Part shown: positions 28,014-37,299 of the stretch, in pieces | Position numbering within the stretch: position 1 is the stretch's first letter | How the letters are laid out: every line of letters begins with the position of its first letter | Origin: Leptolyngbya sp. NIES-2104 | GTDB taxonomy: Bacteria; Cyanobacteriota; Cyanobacteriia; Leptolyngbyales; Leptolyngbyaceae | NCBI RefSeq assembly: GCF_001485215.1 | Contig: NZ_BBWW01000003.1 | Location: 124,001 to 188,000, forward strand | Direction: 5' to 3' | DNA: 64,000 nucleotides | Notes under the pieces: generated by a model | What the model was told of the DNA's origin: nothing | Databases searched by the model: none | The model's input: only the letters and a program-made list of their open reading frames with translations | Position numbers and translations under genes: made by a program

Positions 28014-28649
28014 ATGACCGACAGCCCCCAATCCACTCCAATCTGGCGCGTTCCTCAACAAGCCCGTAGCTGGGAACGCTTCCATCGCATTCTCGACGCA
28101 GCGGCTGAGTTGTTTACCGAGATCGGCTATGAATCCGTCACAACTGACGAAATTGCGGCAAGAGCCAATACCTCTGTTGGCGGGCTATATCGATTCTTTC
28201 CGGACAAACTCGCTGTTTTTCATGCGTTGCTCGATCGCTATCTCACCCAATTGAGAGAACTATCGGCAGCGCTCCACACAGAAGAAGCGATGCAGGTCAC
28301 GCTCGATGTGTATGTGAATCAATTAGTGGATGCCTTTGATCAGTTTGTCAGTGCCAATCCTGGGTTCCGTACCGTGTTTGTTCAGTCTCGCTTGATTCCG
28401 ACCACGATCGCAATGAGTGCAGCCTTCTATCAAGAGCTTGCACAACAGTTCACGGTTTATTTTGCGGTTCGTAATCCGACTTTAGAGCCAAGTCATCGAG
28501 AGCTAATTGCGACTATCAGTGTTGAAGTTGCCTGTACGCTAGATATCCTCGCTGTATCGCGCGATAGCACCTTTCAACACCAAGTCCTGATAGAAACTAA
28601 GAAGTTACTCATTGCTTATTTAGGACAGTATTTTCCAGATCGCTCTTGA
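28014..28649 (+). CDS. TetR-family regulator
   Basis: A 211-residue protein from ATG 28014. The N-terminal helix-turn-helix is RILDAAAELFTEIGYESVTT, DEIAARANTSVGGLYRFFPD, KLAVFHALLDRYL, the standard TetR_N pattern with SVGGLYRFFPDK as recognition helix. The all-helical C-terminal domain (about residues 75-211) should bind a small ligand. It is divergent from the four-helix membrane protein across duplicated operators. Its stop is two bases from the convergent glycosyltransferase stop. Confidence 0.9.
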   Translation: MTDSPQSTPIWRVPQQARSWERFHRILDAAAELFTEIGYESVTTDEIAARANTSVGGLYRFFPDKLAVFHALLDRYLTQLRELSAALHTEEAMQVTLDVYVNQLVDAFDQFVSANPGFRTVFVQSRLIPTTIAMSAAFYQELAQQFTVYFAVRNPTLEPSHRELIATISVEVACTLDILAVSRDSTFQHQVLIETKKLLIAYLGQYFPDRS

Positions 28650-28651
28650 TG

Positions 28652-29935
28652 CTAGTTTTCGTTGCAAAAAGCTCCACACTTCTCCAGTTCTTGTACGATC
28701 GCAACCGCATTCGCGACCCCATCTTCGGCTTGGATTTTTGCTCCGAGTTCGGTAGCACGTTGACGCATTGCTCGATCACTTACAGCCTGATGAATGGCTT
28801 CTGCCAATCTTTCAGCCGTGAGTTTTTTACGGGGAATCGGGGCTGTCCCGACTCCTAATTCTGCAACGCGCTGCCCCCAAAAGGGCTGATCGCCAAAGAA
28901 GGGAATCACAACGATCGGAATTCCTGCTCTAAGTCCAACAGCGGTCGTTCCTGCACCCCCATGATGCACCACTGCTGCAACACGAGGAAAGAGCCAAGAA
29001 TGCGGAATTGAATCGACCATAAAAACCGTATCCGGTAGGTCACTCTTTCTCAGACCATTCCACCCCGACTGCAAGAGGGCGCGTTGCCCGGTGAGTTGGA
29101 TCGCTTGTAAGACTAGCTCTGCTGTTTCTTCTGGGTCGCGACTGACCATACTCCCAAACCCGATAAACACCGGCGGAGACCCTCGCTGTAGAAATTCTAG
29201 CAAGGCAGGGGGCGGAGTCCAATCGGGTGCTTCGTCTAAGAACCAGTAGCCTGTGATGTGAGTATGCTGCCAATCCGAGGGTTTTGCAATCACAGATGAA
29301 CTCAATCCATACAGAATCGGATAACGCTGAAACTGAGCCGAATCGTAAGATCCCCAAAATGGAGCGATCGGCAAATCGAGCACTTGCTGTCGAGCTAATT
29401 CGTCGCCTGCACGAGAACCCTGCCACATGATTTGTCGAAACAAGTGATGGGATAATCGATTGACAACCCCACCCAGTTTCGCGATCGACTGAGGAAACAG
29501 AATCGCAGGAAAAGCGTTTGTCGGTGTAAAGGGAAAGATATATGCCTGAAGCAAAGGGATCTTCAGCTTTTCGGCAAGGGCAAGACTAAGAAAGAGTCCT
29601 CCGACACCCGCAACCAGTAACTCCATGCTTTGACAAGCAGCTAAACCACCCTCTGCCCAATCGACGGCGGCTTGTTGAGACGCTTTTGCTGTACGAGCAT
29701 TAATCGCAAGAAAATTTCCACTCTCAAGCAACTTACGATTTTCTGGGTCTTCCATGAAGGCTTGAACATTCCCTTTCACGGGACAGAACTCTAGCCCGTA
29801 AGCAGTGACTAGCTCTTCAAAATTCTCATGCGTGATCAGTCGTACCTGATGACCGACTGCTTTCAAGCCCTTGCCTAGAGCAATGTAAGGCTGAACATCT
29901 CCTCGACTTCCCATTGCAATGATTGCAATTCGCAT
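28652..29935 (-). CDS. UDP-sugar glycosyltransferase, GT1/sterol-glucosyltransferase type
   Basis: A 427-residue GT-B enzyme from ATG 29935. The N-terminal domain starts MRIAIIAMGSRGDVQPYIAL, the GT28-like loop typical of sterol 3-beta-glucosyltransferase-like proteins. The donor-binding region reads PPVFIGFGSMVSRDPEETAE, later VAAVVHHGGAGTTAVGLRAG and IPIVVIPFFGDQPFWGQRV. It transfers a sugar from a nucleotide donor to a lipid or other small hydrophobic acceptor that cannot be deduced. It is complete, and divergent from a second TetR regulator that probably controls it. Confidence 0.87.
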   Translation of the reverse strand: MRIAIIAMGSRGDVQPYIALGKGLKAVGHQVRLITHENFEELVTAYGLEFCPVKGNVQAFMEDPENRKLLESGNFLAINARTAKASQQAAVDWAEGGLAACQSMELLVAGVGGLFLSLALAEKLKIPLLQAYIFPFTPTNAFPAILFPQSIAKLGGVVNRLSHHLFRQIMWQGSRAGDELARQQVLDLPIAPFWGSYDSAQFQRYPILYGLSSSVIAKPSDWQHTHITGYWFLDEAPDWTPPPALLEFLQRGSPPVFIGFGSMVSRDPEETAELVLQAIQLTGQRALLQSGWNGLRKSDLPDTVFMVDSIPHSWLFPRVAAVVHHGGAGTTAVGLRAGIPIVVIPFFGDQPFWGQRVAELGVGTAPIPRKKLTAERLAEAIHQAVSDRAMRQRATELGAKIQAEDGVANAVAIVQELEKCGAFCNEN

Positions 29936-29984
29936 GAACGATACTCCCTCTTGATTGCTCGCTGTGGAACTTGCGACTAAGATA

Positions 29985-29998
29985 TGAATTATTACTCA
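29985..29998. promoter_or_regulatory. Imperfect palindrome, candidate TetR site
   Basis: TGAATTATTACTCA (matching 5 of 7 symmetric pairs) lies between the glycosyltransferase and the second TetR gene, about 50 bases from each start. An upstream ATG at 29984 falls inside it, which is why the TetR start is placed at 30053. Confidence 0.4.
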
Positions 29999-30052
29999 CA
30001 TTTTAAGCACGATCGCTTCCCTCCACAACTCGCATTTCTACGAGACTTCCCC

Positions 30053-30691
30053 ATGCCTTCTAAACCCTCAGCAATCCCGCGCAAACTTCCAAAACAAGAG
30101 CGATCGCACTTCACGGTTGAAGCGATTCTCACCGCAACAACTCACATTTTGACGGAACAGGGGTATGACCAATTGACGACGAATCGAGTGGCGGAACGAG
30201 CAGGGGTGAGTATCGGTTCGCTGTACCAATACTTTCCGAATAAGCAAGCTTTGATTTTTGCATTGGCAGAGCATCATGCCAATGCAATGATGCAGTTGGC
30301 GCAACAGCATTTAGAAGGGCTGAGCGACCCCTTACGGGTATCTCGAAGAGATCGCACGATTCCAGGGGTACTAAGTCAGATCGTCAAAGCAGCATTAGCA
30401 GCTCATGCCGTCAATCCAAAACTTCATCGCGTGCTGCACGAACAGATTCCGCATAGCGAGATAATGCAACGCCTAGATCAAGCAAAAATGGAGAATCTAT
30501 TGCGATCGTTTCTCGCGCAACGCTCCGATCAGCTTCAACCGAAAAATCTAGAATTAGCCGTTTTTATGGTGGAGCGCACGATCCGAGCTTTGATTCATGG
30601 GGCGATGATCGATCGTCCTGAGTTACTCAAAACTGAGGAATTTGAACAAGAACTGCTGCGTATGTTGTTAGTTTATTTAGTCAAAAGGTGA
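30053..30691 (+). CDS. TetR-family regulator
   Basis: A 212-residue protein. ATG 30053 (MPSKPSAIPRKLPKQERSHF) is preferred over the one at 29984, which sits in a likely operator. DNA-binding domain: FTVEAILTATTHILTEQGYD, QLTTNRVAERAGVSIGSLYQ, YFPNKQALIFALAEHHANA. C-terminal ligand domain: IVKAALAAHAVNPKLHRVLH, later LELAVFMVERTIRALIHGAM, which matches the TetR_C domain found near lipid and hydrophobic-compound genes. It is divergent from the glycosyltransferase. Confidence 0.9.
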   Translation: MPSKPSAIPRKLPKQERSHFTVEAILTATTHILTEQGYDQLTTNRVAERAGVSIGSLYQYFPNKQALIFALAEHHANAMMQLAQQHLEGLSDPLRVSRRDRTIPGVLSQIVKAALAAHAVNPKLHRVLHEQIPHSEIMQRLDQAKMENLLRSFLAQRSDQLQPKNLELAVFMVERTIRALIHGAMIDRPELLKTEEFEQELLRMLLVYLVKR

Positions 30692-30805
30692 CGAGGCGCA
30701 ATTGAAGGTTTTCTAAGCAGGTGGTTTATTTTTTATCGCTTTGAGCATAACCTATCATGTGAGCTATGGCATCGAGCACATGAGGGCATATCTAGATTCC
30801 ACGTT

Positions 30806-31781
30806 ATGCACTGTAGCGACTGTTATCCACACATTTTTCAGGAAATCAATATGCCGCCGCCAGAAGTCTTGCCAAATCATGTTCTGATTCGAGTCAAAGC
30901 AACCAGTGTGAATCCAGTGGATTGCAAAATTCGCCAAGGTGCTGTGCCGGATATTTCACCTGAATTCCCTGCGATTCTGCATGGAGACGTTGCTGGAGTG
31001 GTCGAAGCAGTTGGGGAAGGCGTTCAGCGTTTTAGCGTTGGCGATGAAGTCTATGGTTGTGCGGGTGGTGTTAGAGGTATGGGAGGCACATTGGCAGAAT
31101 TCATGCTGGCTGATGCTGATTTGATTGCGAAGAAGCCGCGATCGCTGGGCATGAGAGAAGCCGCAGCATTACCTCTAGTTGCCATTACTGCCTGGGAAGG
31201 ATTACGCGATCGCACTTCAATTCAATCTGTCAGAGTGTTCTGGTCTATGGTGGCACAGGGGGTGTGGCTCACATGGGGATGCAACTTGAGGAACTGGCGG
31301 GTGCAAAGGTCTTTGCAACAGTTTCATCGGATGAGAAAGCCAACTCGCAAAAAGCTTGGGGGCAGATGTTACCATCAATTACCAAAGGCAACCCGTTGAA
31401 GAGTACGTTGCAGAACAGACCAATGGTGAGGGATTCGATGTGGTTTTCGACACGGTTGGCAACAACAAACTGCAAAACGCTTTCAGGGCAGCAAAGTTAA
31501 ATGGCATAGTCGTCTCAGTGGTGTCTTTATCATCGCAAGATCTCACATTGCTGCACGCGAAAGGGCTGACGTTGCACCTTGTCTATATGTTGATCCCGAT
31601 GTTGCTTGGGATTGGTAGAAAGCGTCATGGTCAAATATTGACAGAATTGACACAGCTTGTTGATGAAGAAAAACTATACCCGTTGCTTGATCCTAAAGAG
31701 TTTAGTTTTGCCGAAGTTGCTGAAGCACATCGACACGCTGAATCTGGGAATGCAGCGGGCAAAGTAACATTAACTGCTTAG
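30806..31781 (+). pseudogene. MDR-type quinone oxidoreductase, two frameshifts
   Basis: The start is ATG 30806. The N-terminal catalytic-fold domain is intact: VLIRVKATSVNPVDCKIRQG, AILHGDVAGVVEAVGEGVQR, FSVGDEVYGCAGGV, REAAALPLVAITAWEGLRDR. One base is lost near 31225, after which SVLVYGGTGGVAHMGMQ (NADPH-binding loop) and GAKVFATVSSDEKA continue in another frame. A second shift near 31350 leads into KSLGADVTINYQRQPVEEYV and the intact C-terminus ending AGKVTLTA at 31781. Family members reduce quinones or alpha,beta-unsaturated carbonyls with NADPH and lack structural zinc, as here. It would be a complete enzyme of about 325 residues if both shifts are errors. Confidence 0.8.
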
Positions 31782-31848
31782 ATGCTTGGGATTGCAATCT
31801 AGCAATGCCCGTAACCCGCCGCGAATAGTTCTCGGACTCAACCAATAG

Positions 31849-31882
31849 CCTGTCAATGGTAGCATTCACGGGCATTGACAGG
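31849..31882. terminator. Hairpin between convergent genes
   Basis: CCTGTCAATG and CATTGACAGG form a perfect 10-bp stem with a 14-base loop. A competing pairing exists between CAATGCCCGT (about 31803) and ACGGGCATTG (about 31868). It lies between the oxidoreductase (+) and the HTH-acetyltransferase (-), both of which end nearby, so it is most likely a shared terminator. Confidence 0.55.
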
Positions 31883-31912
31883 TTATTAGTACAATTGCTT
31901 CTTGAAATCAAC

Positions 31913-32860
31913 CTAAACAAGCTTTAACTCCATCTGAATATTACAGCGCTGATAGGGTGAAGGTTGACCGACTATTTTCCGAAACCCTAGCTTTTGGTAA
32001 AGCTTAATTGCAGGCTCCAAGATTGTATTGCTCTCTAGAAAGACTGTTTCTGCTCTTAGTTCACGCGCTTTATTGATCGCTGCTTGCCCCAAAAGCCAAC
32101 CGATCCCCTTGCCTTTAGCTTTTTCTGTGACTGCCATTTTTGCCAATTCGTAGCGATTCTCATCCAGCTTAATTAAGGCACAAGTCCCAACAATTTCGTC
32201 GTGATGCCGTGCCATGAAGATGTGTCCACCCGGCTTTAAAATCTTTTCATCTGGGCGATCGAGAGATTGGTGATCTGCTTCTTCTAGCTGAAAGTATTTT
32301 TCAATCCATTCGTAGTTCAAACGTTGGAAATCATGGTGAAATTCTGGCAGATACTCGATAATCTCAACAGATTTCTGTTCACGCGCTTTTCGCACTGCTT
32401 GGACACGATCGAAAAAGCTTTGGTTAGTCAGTAGAAATTCAGTCTCTGCGATCGCATTCCAGAGATCGTGTTGTGATTCCAACGAAAGTTCCTCAACCGC
32501 CTGGTTCACGTCAACACACTGCTGTTCAAGGTGAGGAATCAATTGCTTTCCAGCATCAGAGAGTCTAACAATGCTCACTCGCGCGTCCCGACTGTGCTTT
32601 TCAGTGATTGCAAATCCTCGGTTGCTCATCTCCTTCACAATCTGGCTGACAGAAGCATGAGAGTGTCCAATCAGTTGAGCGATTTCGGTCACTGCTGCAC
32701 TCTCCTGCTGCGACAACACGTAGAAAACAGGAAACCATTTTGGATCGAGCGCAACATTATAAAGCGTGTAGATTTTTGCGGCATCCTCGGTCAATCGATC
32801 GCTCAATCGCCGCAAACGACTACCTAGCGCTACTTTACCAATCTGAGAGTAGAGATTCAT
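31913..32860 (-). CDS. Fused MarR-type regulator and GNAT acetyltransferase
   Basis: A 315-residue two-domain protein from ATG 32860. Residues 1-145 are a MarR winged helix (ESAAVTEIAQLIGHSHASVS, QIVKEMSNRGFAITEKHSRD, ARVSIVRLSDAGKQL). Residues about 165-315 are a GNAT domain: HIFMARHHDEIVGTCALIKL, YELAKMAVTEKAKGKGIGWL with the acetyl-CoA loop KGKGIG, and TILEPAIKLYQKLGFRKIVG. Such HTH-GNAT fusions are widespread. The regulator presumably senses or modifies its inducer. An 8-bp-arm inverted repeat directly upstream suggests autoregulation. Confidence 0.88.
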   Translation of the reverse strand: MNLYSQIGKVALGSRLRRLSDRLTEDAAKIYTLYNVALDPKWFPVFYVLSQQESAAVTEIAQLIGHSHASVSQIVKEMSNRGFAITEKHSRDARVSIVRLSDAGKQLIPHLEQQCVDVNQAVEELSLESQHDLWNAIAETEFLLTNQSFFDRVQAVRKAREQKSVEIIEYLPEFHHDFQRLNYEWIEKYFQLEEADHQSLDRPDEKILKPGGHIFMARHHDEIVGTCALIKLDENRYELAKMAVTEKAKGKGIGWLLGQAAINKARELRAETVFLESNTILEPAIKLYQKLGFRKIVGQPSPYQRCNIQMELKLV

Positions 32861-32863
32861 ATT

Positions 32864-32893
32864 TATGTAAGCAATTACGTAAATACTTACATA
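32864..32893. promoter_or_regulatory. Operator of the HTH-GNAT gene
   Basis: TATGTAAG (32864-32871) and CTTACATA (32886-32893) are perfect 8-bp inverted arms, with a further internal TTACGTAA palindrome at about 32875-32882. The block starts three bases upstream of the start codon and so would block initiation when bound. Confidence 0.65.
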
Positions 32894-33042
32894 TTATCAT
32901 AAGGGTTTAGGAAAAATTGCAGGCTAGCGTCCCGACCCACCCACCGCAAACAGCTTCTCGCACTTAGCAGAGTTGTTGGGTCAGGGAAATCAAGCCTTAT
33001 TGCTGACCGAGCTAAAAAAGCTCCAACGCCAGATTGAGTAGG

Positions 33043-33798
33043 TTACTGAAAACCACCATTACTGTACAGCAGTTGTCCATTGATCCATCCTCCTTCTTTG
33101 GAACACAGAAATTTGACCAGATTTGCACAGTCTTGCGGCATCCCGACGCGATTTAACAAAGTTCTAGATTGCATTTCAGTTTTGAGGTCTGTGGACATCC
33201 AGCCCGTATCTGTTGCACCTGGATTAATTACGTTCGCTGCGATGCCCAACGCTCTGAACTCCTGAGCCGAAGCCAGCACGATTCGATCCATCGCACCCTT
33301 GCTTGCACCATAGGGAAGATTGCCCGCCGTATGGTCGCTGGTAATGGCAACAATCCGCCCAGTTCCGAATTCTCCTTGGAACCGTTTACCAAACTCTCTC
33401 ACCAATAACCAGGTTGCACGGGCATTGATCGCAAAATGTAAATCAAAGCTCTCCACCGAAGTAGACAGAATATCGCTATCCACAGAATGGCAATGAGACA
33501 TGACCAATGCGCTGACCGTTCCCAAATCACGCTCAATCGCATTGAATATCTGTTCAGCAGAATCGACTAAGGACAAATCAACCTCGATCGCTGTGGAGCG
33601 CACACCAAAGCTCTCAACTTTGTTGCGAAGTAACTGAACTTCTTTTGGGTTGCTGCCCCAAGGCATTGACACATCATAGGGCTGCCAATAGGTCAGGGCG
33701 ACATCCCAACCTGATTGTGCTAATTCTTTGGCGATCGAAGACCCAATGCCAATATTCCTACTTGCACCCGTCACAAGAACAATTGGTCGTTGAGTCAT
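33043..33798 (-). CDS. Short-chain dehydrogenase/reductase
   Basis: A 251-residue classical SDR from ATG 33798 (MTQRPIVLVTGASRNIGIGS). The glycine-rich cofactor loop TGASRNIGIG is at residues 10-19. The active site follows RIVAITSDHTAGN with Tyr and Lys in LPYGASKGAMDRI. The C-terminal part is complete (GMPQDCANLVKFLCSKEGGW, INGQLLYSNGGFQ). Ser is replaced or shifted in the TSDHTAG position of the catalytic triad, which is common enough. The substrate cannot be deduced. It is followed downstream by no coupled gene; the methyltransferase lies upstream on the same strand, 45 bases away. Confidence 0.85.
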   Translation of the reverse strand: MTQRPIVLVTGASRNIGIGSSIAKELAQSGWDVALTYWQPYDVSMPWGSNPKEVQLLRNKVESFGVRSTAIEVDLSLVDSAEQIFNAIERDLGTVSALVMSHCHSVDSDILSTSVESFDLHFAINARATWLLVREFGKRFQGEFGTGRIVAITSDHTAGNLPYGASKGAMDRIVLASAQEFRALGIAANVINPGATDTGWMSTDLKTEMQSRTLLNRVGMPQDCANLVKFLCSKEGGWINGQLLYSNGGFQ

Positions 33799-33843
33799 AC
33801 ATTTCTCCACGAGCAAGAATTAAGAGGCAGTCTAATGATAAAG

Positions 33844-34641
33844 TTAGCTGGCGGAATACGACCAGATCTCAAACTTCGCTTCAGACGATAACTCAGTTTC
33901 GAGCGAATCGTAATGTTCAGCACAAAATGCTTCAAACTCTTTCATGACCAGAGCGAAGACTTCATCGGTTACTCGCCAACAAAGTCCATATGCCCGCAAT
34001 TTGAAAAAACCTAGAAGTTCCTCAACCGTGTTGCTCACCGTCCATTTTTTTGCAACTCTACAAGTCGATCGATAACCTTTGCTATGAAAATACTCCTCAA
34101 CATTGATCTCCTCGGTTACTTTGTTTACAGGCTTTGATTCTTGCAACCCTTCATACTTAGATAGAATCGTTCGGAAATATTGCTCAAATTCCATCCGAGC
34201 AGGGGGCGTAATCCATTGTGCATTCAGATAAAAGCCTCCTATTTTCAGAACGCGATCGATCTCATCGAGAAAGGTCTTCCAATCAGAGACGGTATGAACC
34301 ATGTGAACTGTTAACACGACATCAAAACTCTGATCTGGAAACGGCAATTCCGAAGCATCAGCATGGATCAGGCTCAGATTTCGAGGAACTTCTGGCAATT
34401 TTTGGCGAAGCTGATCCAGCATTTCTTGAGATACATCAATGCCAGTAACACTGTAGCCCCGTCTGACGAACGGTAGGACATTCAAGCCAGTACCGACACC
34501 TGTTTCCAAAAACGATGTTTCAGGCGATGCACTCACTAATTCAATAATAAAGTCCGCAACTTCTTCAGCAACTGACTCTGTCAACCAGCGAGTTTGATCG
34601 TAGATATCAGCAATCATGTCATAGTAGTTGCGTTTTGCCAT
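33844..34641 (-). CDS. Class I SAM-dependent methyltransferase
   Basis: A 265-residue protein from ATG 34641 (MAKRNYYDMIADIYDQTRWL). Motif I: SFLETGVGTGLNVLPFVRRG; motif II region: YSVTGIDVSQEMLDQLRQKL; motif IV: LPFPDQSFDVVLTVHMVHTV. This is the UbiE/COQ5-like Methyltransf_11 pattern. The C-terminal half (about residues 150-265) is a helical lid that should bind the substrate. The acceptor is unknown. It is transcribed in the same direction as the downstream SDR, so both may act in one pathway. Confidence 0.85.
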   Translation of the reverse strand: MAKRNYYDMIADIYDQTRWLTESVAEEVADFIIELVSASPETSFLETGVGTGLNVLPFVRRGYSVTGIDVSQEMLDQLRQKLPEVPRNLSLIHADASELPFPDQSFDVVLTVHMVHTVSDWKTFLDEIDRVLKIGGFYLNAQWITPPARMEFEQYFRTILSKYEGLQESKPVNKVTEEINVEEYFHSKGYRSTCRVAKKWTVSNTVEELLGFFKLRAYGLCWRVTDEVFALVMKEFEAFCAEHYDSLETELSSEAKFEIWSYSAS

Positions 34642-34719
34642 TCTGCCAAACCTCTTATAGCACTCTCAAACTACCTTAACGCTGCTTGACTGATCTCTTT
34701 TCAGTAAAAAATTTTAAAG

Positions 34720-35040
34720 TCATAGGTCGGAAAGGCTTGGATGGTCATCTGGGCGGCGACCTAGCGACCAGTGATATTTCCGGTCAGCTTCCGCGATCGG
34801 GAGATCGTTGATGCTAGCAATCCGGCGACGCATAAAGCCGTGTTCGTCAAACTCCCAGTTCTCGTTGCCGTAAGAACGATACCAGTGCCCAGAGTCATCA
34901 TGCCACTCATAGGCAAATCGAACAGCAATACGATTGTCATGAAAAGCCCATAGCTCTTTGATCAGACGGTAATCTAGCTCCTTGCTCCACTTGCGGGCGA
35001 GAAACTGATTCGGCAAAGAAACTGTGAAAGAGGTTGCCAG
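34720..35040 (-). pseudogene. DUF1348 (NTF2/SnoaL-like) fragment
   Basis: About 100 C-terminal codons remain: [80 protein letters not shown] and [16 protein letters not shown]. This is the highly conserved end of DUF1348 proteins, small NTF2-fold proteins of unknown catalytic role. The N-terminal third is missing; instead the frame runs back into the antisense-shifted end of the porin gene at about 35040. It is a truncation scar left behind the porin. Confidence 0.75.
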
Positions 35041-35044
35041 AATG

Positions 35045-36622
35045 CTAGAAAGAGAATACTGTTCGCAGAGTGCCAGTAAAAATTGTGCCATTGCTGTTCT
35101 GATTGCCTGCACTGGTGACAACTTGAAGTAATGGGGTGACTCGAATGTTGTGATTAATCGGAATGCTGACAAATGCCTCGAAATTCGTCTGAGTTGCATT
35201 TCCAATTTCATCTGCAATAAAGGGTTGTCCGACTGCAATGCCCGCAAGATTGCCTGGACGTAAAACATCGGGAAAAGCAACACCTGCCATCCAATAATGC
35301 GGATTGATCTTGCCAAAGATTGTACGGTCATAGCTGCCAGATCCATACCGTCCGAATACAGCAAGGTTCGGAGCAATTTGATATTCAAAGTTCACTCCAA
35401 ATACATCAAAGCGATTGTTGTAAACCTCTCCGCCTGCGTACTGCAATCGAACTGCAAAAGCTCTCGAAGGAGCATACTCGAATTCAGCCGTGTATTGGTA
35501 AGTGTCTCCAAAGATGCCGCGATCGCCGCCTTGACTCGCGTAAAGCAACGGCAGAAATGAAGCCCCACCCCGAATGATGCCCTGATTACTCGGATTCGCG
35601 GCATCGACCGCTGAGTACACAGCCCGCAAGCTAAAAGCTCCACCCCCCGGATTCCAATTGATTGCACCCCCCGCGCTCGGTCCATCCGTGGATAACAGAA
35701 GTAAATTATTTACAAATGCTTGGGTGCTAAAGTCGCGGAAACTAACATTGGCGTAACGATTGCGATCGACATAATCACTGGTGCGGATTTCAGGACCGAT
35801 CGACACTCGTAAATCCGAAGTGGGATTGAACGAGTAAACTAAGCGACCCATTTCAAGCGTACCGCGAGTCGGCGGCTTCACCGAGAAATCTAACACACTA
35901 CCAAATGTGGGTTCTAAAAATCCGGTTGCATTCGTCGTTCGTCCACCGCTCCCGGTTTCGAGCAAGACCCTGAGCGAATCTGTCCCGGTAAAGCTTGTAT
36001 TTAAGTCCAACGCCACCCGTGATAGAACTGTTGCATTCGGTTGCTGCTCTGTAATCCTGCGTCCTTGAGCATCGACAATCTGTTCCCCTTCAAAGCCCCC
36101 TGCGTTGGGCGCCATGATAATTTGTCCACGCAATTTTGTTGTAGTTGAAAATTGCTGCTTCTCAAGTTGAGTCGTTCGAGCTTCAAGAGAATCGATTCGT
36201 CCGCGTAACGTGGATAGCTCTGCTGCAAATTCTTGCTGTAATCGTTCGAGTCTTGTGCGATCGTCGAAACTCACAACATTAGCAGTTGAGCTTGCAATTA
36301 GTTCAGCCATGCGATTTAGACAAGCATTCAGACCTGCCGCAAATTCGTATCGAGTCAACGCACGATTCCCGCGAAAGGTACGTTCTGCCTCTGGCAGCGC
36401 TGCGCGACCAGCGTCACCCGTAATGCAGCCATAACGTTCAATTAGCGATCGCAGTGCTTCAAATGCCCAATCCGTTGATCGCACATCCGCAAGCTGATTC
36501 ACCGAAGTCACTTGTCCCGTCAAAGTCGGCTCACTCGCTTGTTCCATTCGATTAGATTGCGCGATCGCAGGCTGCACCCAAAGCAAAGCGATTAGAGCAA
36601 TCCAGCTAGAAGTTTGCTTCAT
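35045..36622 (-). CDS. SLH-domain OprB-type outer-membrane porin
   Basis: A 525-residue protein from ATG 36622. A signal peptide of about 21 residues ends at AIAQ. An SLH domain follows ([49 protein letters not shown]), then a coiled coil ([20 protein letters not shown], about residues 125-160), then a carbohydrate-porin/OprB beta-barrel ending in the Phe-terminal strand GTLRTVFSF. Cyanobacterial members anchor to peptidoglycan through SLH and pass small solutes; many are annotated as iron-uptake porins. It is complete. It lies 28 bases downstream of the DUF2269-like gene on the same strand. Confidence 0.9.
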   Translation of the reverse strand: MKQTSSWIALIALLWVQPAIAQSNRMEQASEPTLTGQVTSVNQLADVRSTDWAFEALRSLIERYGCITGDAGRAALPEAERTFRGNRALTRYEFAAGLNACLNRMAELIASSTANVVSFDDRTRLERLQQEFAAELSTLRGRIDSLEARTTQLEKQQFSTTTKLRGQIIMAPNAGGFEGEQIVDAQGRRITEQQPNATVLSRVALDLNTSFTGTDSLRVLLETGSGGRTTNATGFLEPTFGSVLDFSVKPPTRGTLEMGRLVYSFNPTSDLRVSIGPEIRTSDYVDRNRYANVSFRDFSTQAFVNNLLLLSTDGPSAGGAINWNPGGGAFSLRAVYSAVDAANPSNQGIIRGGASFLPLLYASQGGDRGIFGDTYQYTAEFEYAPSRAFAVRLQYAGGEVYNNRFDVFGVNFEYQIAPNLAVFGRYGSGSYDRTIFGKINPHYWMAGVAFPDVLRPGNLAGIAVGQPFIADEIGNATQTNFEAFVSIPINHNIRVTPLLQVVTSAGNQNSNGTIFTGTLRTVFSF

Positions 36623-36650
36623 TGGTACATCTCATTTTGAGTTTAAGAAG

Positions 36651-37163
36651 TTAAGTTGTCGTCCGTGTCGTCTTGCGCTTACCCCAAGGTTTCACTGTTG
36701 AAATGGCAATGATGATTAACAATGCGAGTGTCTGTAAAGCTCCACCGATCGCGACGACACTTTGCAGCGATAGGTAGCTCGGATTTTGTAAAGCCTGCGA
36801 TCGCGCCACTTCTGAAATTGCAGTCATTTCCTTTGTCCAAGGACCGAGCCAAACGGAACCTACGACGATCAGAATCAGCGTCACAAGTTGTTTTGCCATG
36901 ACCCAGAAGTGCTTGAAGAATCCCCAATTCGTAAAAGCACACAGCAGCGCCCCAGTCACCACCGACAGAATCGCGGACGGAACGATCACGAACTCGCCCA
37001 GCAGATTACGAGCCGTGTTAATTCCGTAGATTCCATCACCATCGTTCAGACTGCGAAAACTCAGCGCTAAAACAACCGAGCATAGTGCGGTTCCAAACCA
37101 CAATCCGCCTGAAGCAATGTGGAGGCTGAGCAGCCAGTTACGTTGCTTGACGTTTAATTTCAT
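36651..37163 (-). CDS. DUF2269-like membrane protein (copy 1)
   Basis: A 170-residue protein from ATG 37163 with four helices: NWLLSLHIASGGLWFGTALC, NLLGEFVIVPSAILSVVTGA, FWVMAKQLVTLILIVVGSVW and GALQTLALLIIIAISTVKPW. The His in LHIASGGLW and the pattern VIVPSAILSVVTG match small integral-membrane proteins of the DUF2269 kind. A second copy with the same order lies at 57941-58537. Function unknown. It is divergent from a MarR regulator with matching inverted sites between them. Confidence 0.72.
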   Translation of the reverse strand: MKLNVKQRNWLLSLHIASGGLWFGTALCSVVLALSFRSLNDGDGIYGINTARNLLGEFVIVPSAILSVVTGALLCAFTNWGFFKHFWVMAKQLVTLILIVVGSVWLGPWTKEMTAISEVARSQALQNPSYLSLQSVVAIGGALQTLALLIIIAISTVKPWGKRKTTRTTT

Positions 37164-37191
37164 TGTTAATCCCCCAAAGTTAACCGCCTGA

Positions 37192-37288
37192 TAGTTAGTT
37201 ACCTAATTAAAATCAAAGCGCAACCCATTTGTTGCTGTCAAGGGGTTGGCAATCTTTTTTTAGCGCCTTACAATAAGGTGGCTAACTA
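37192..37288. promoter_or_regulatory. Paired MarR-type sites
   Basis: TAGTTAGTTACCT (37192-37204) and AGGTGGCTAACTA (37276-37288) are inverted copies of each other with two mismatches. One lies next to each of the divergent promoters (DUF2269-like and MarR), a good arrangement for co-regulation by the MarR protein. Confidence 0.55.
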
Positions 37289-37299
37289 CTGAAAATGCA

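Noticed and set aside
32955-33040. Short + strand frame ending LLLTELKKLQRQIE
   Set aside because: Looks like the tail of some protein, possibly a transposase, but fewer than 30 codons remain and no family can be named.
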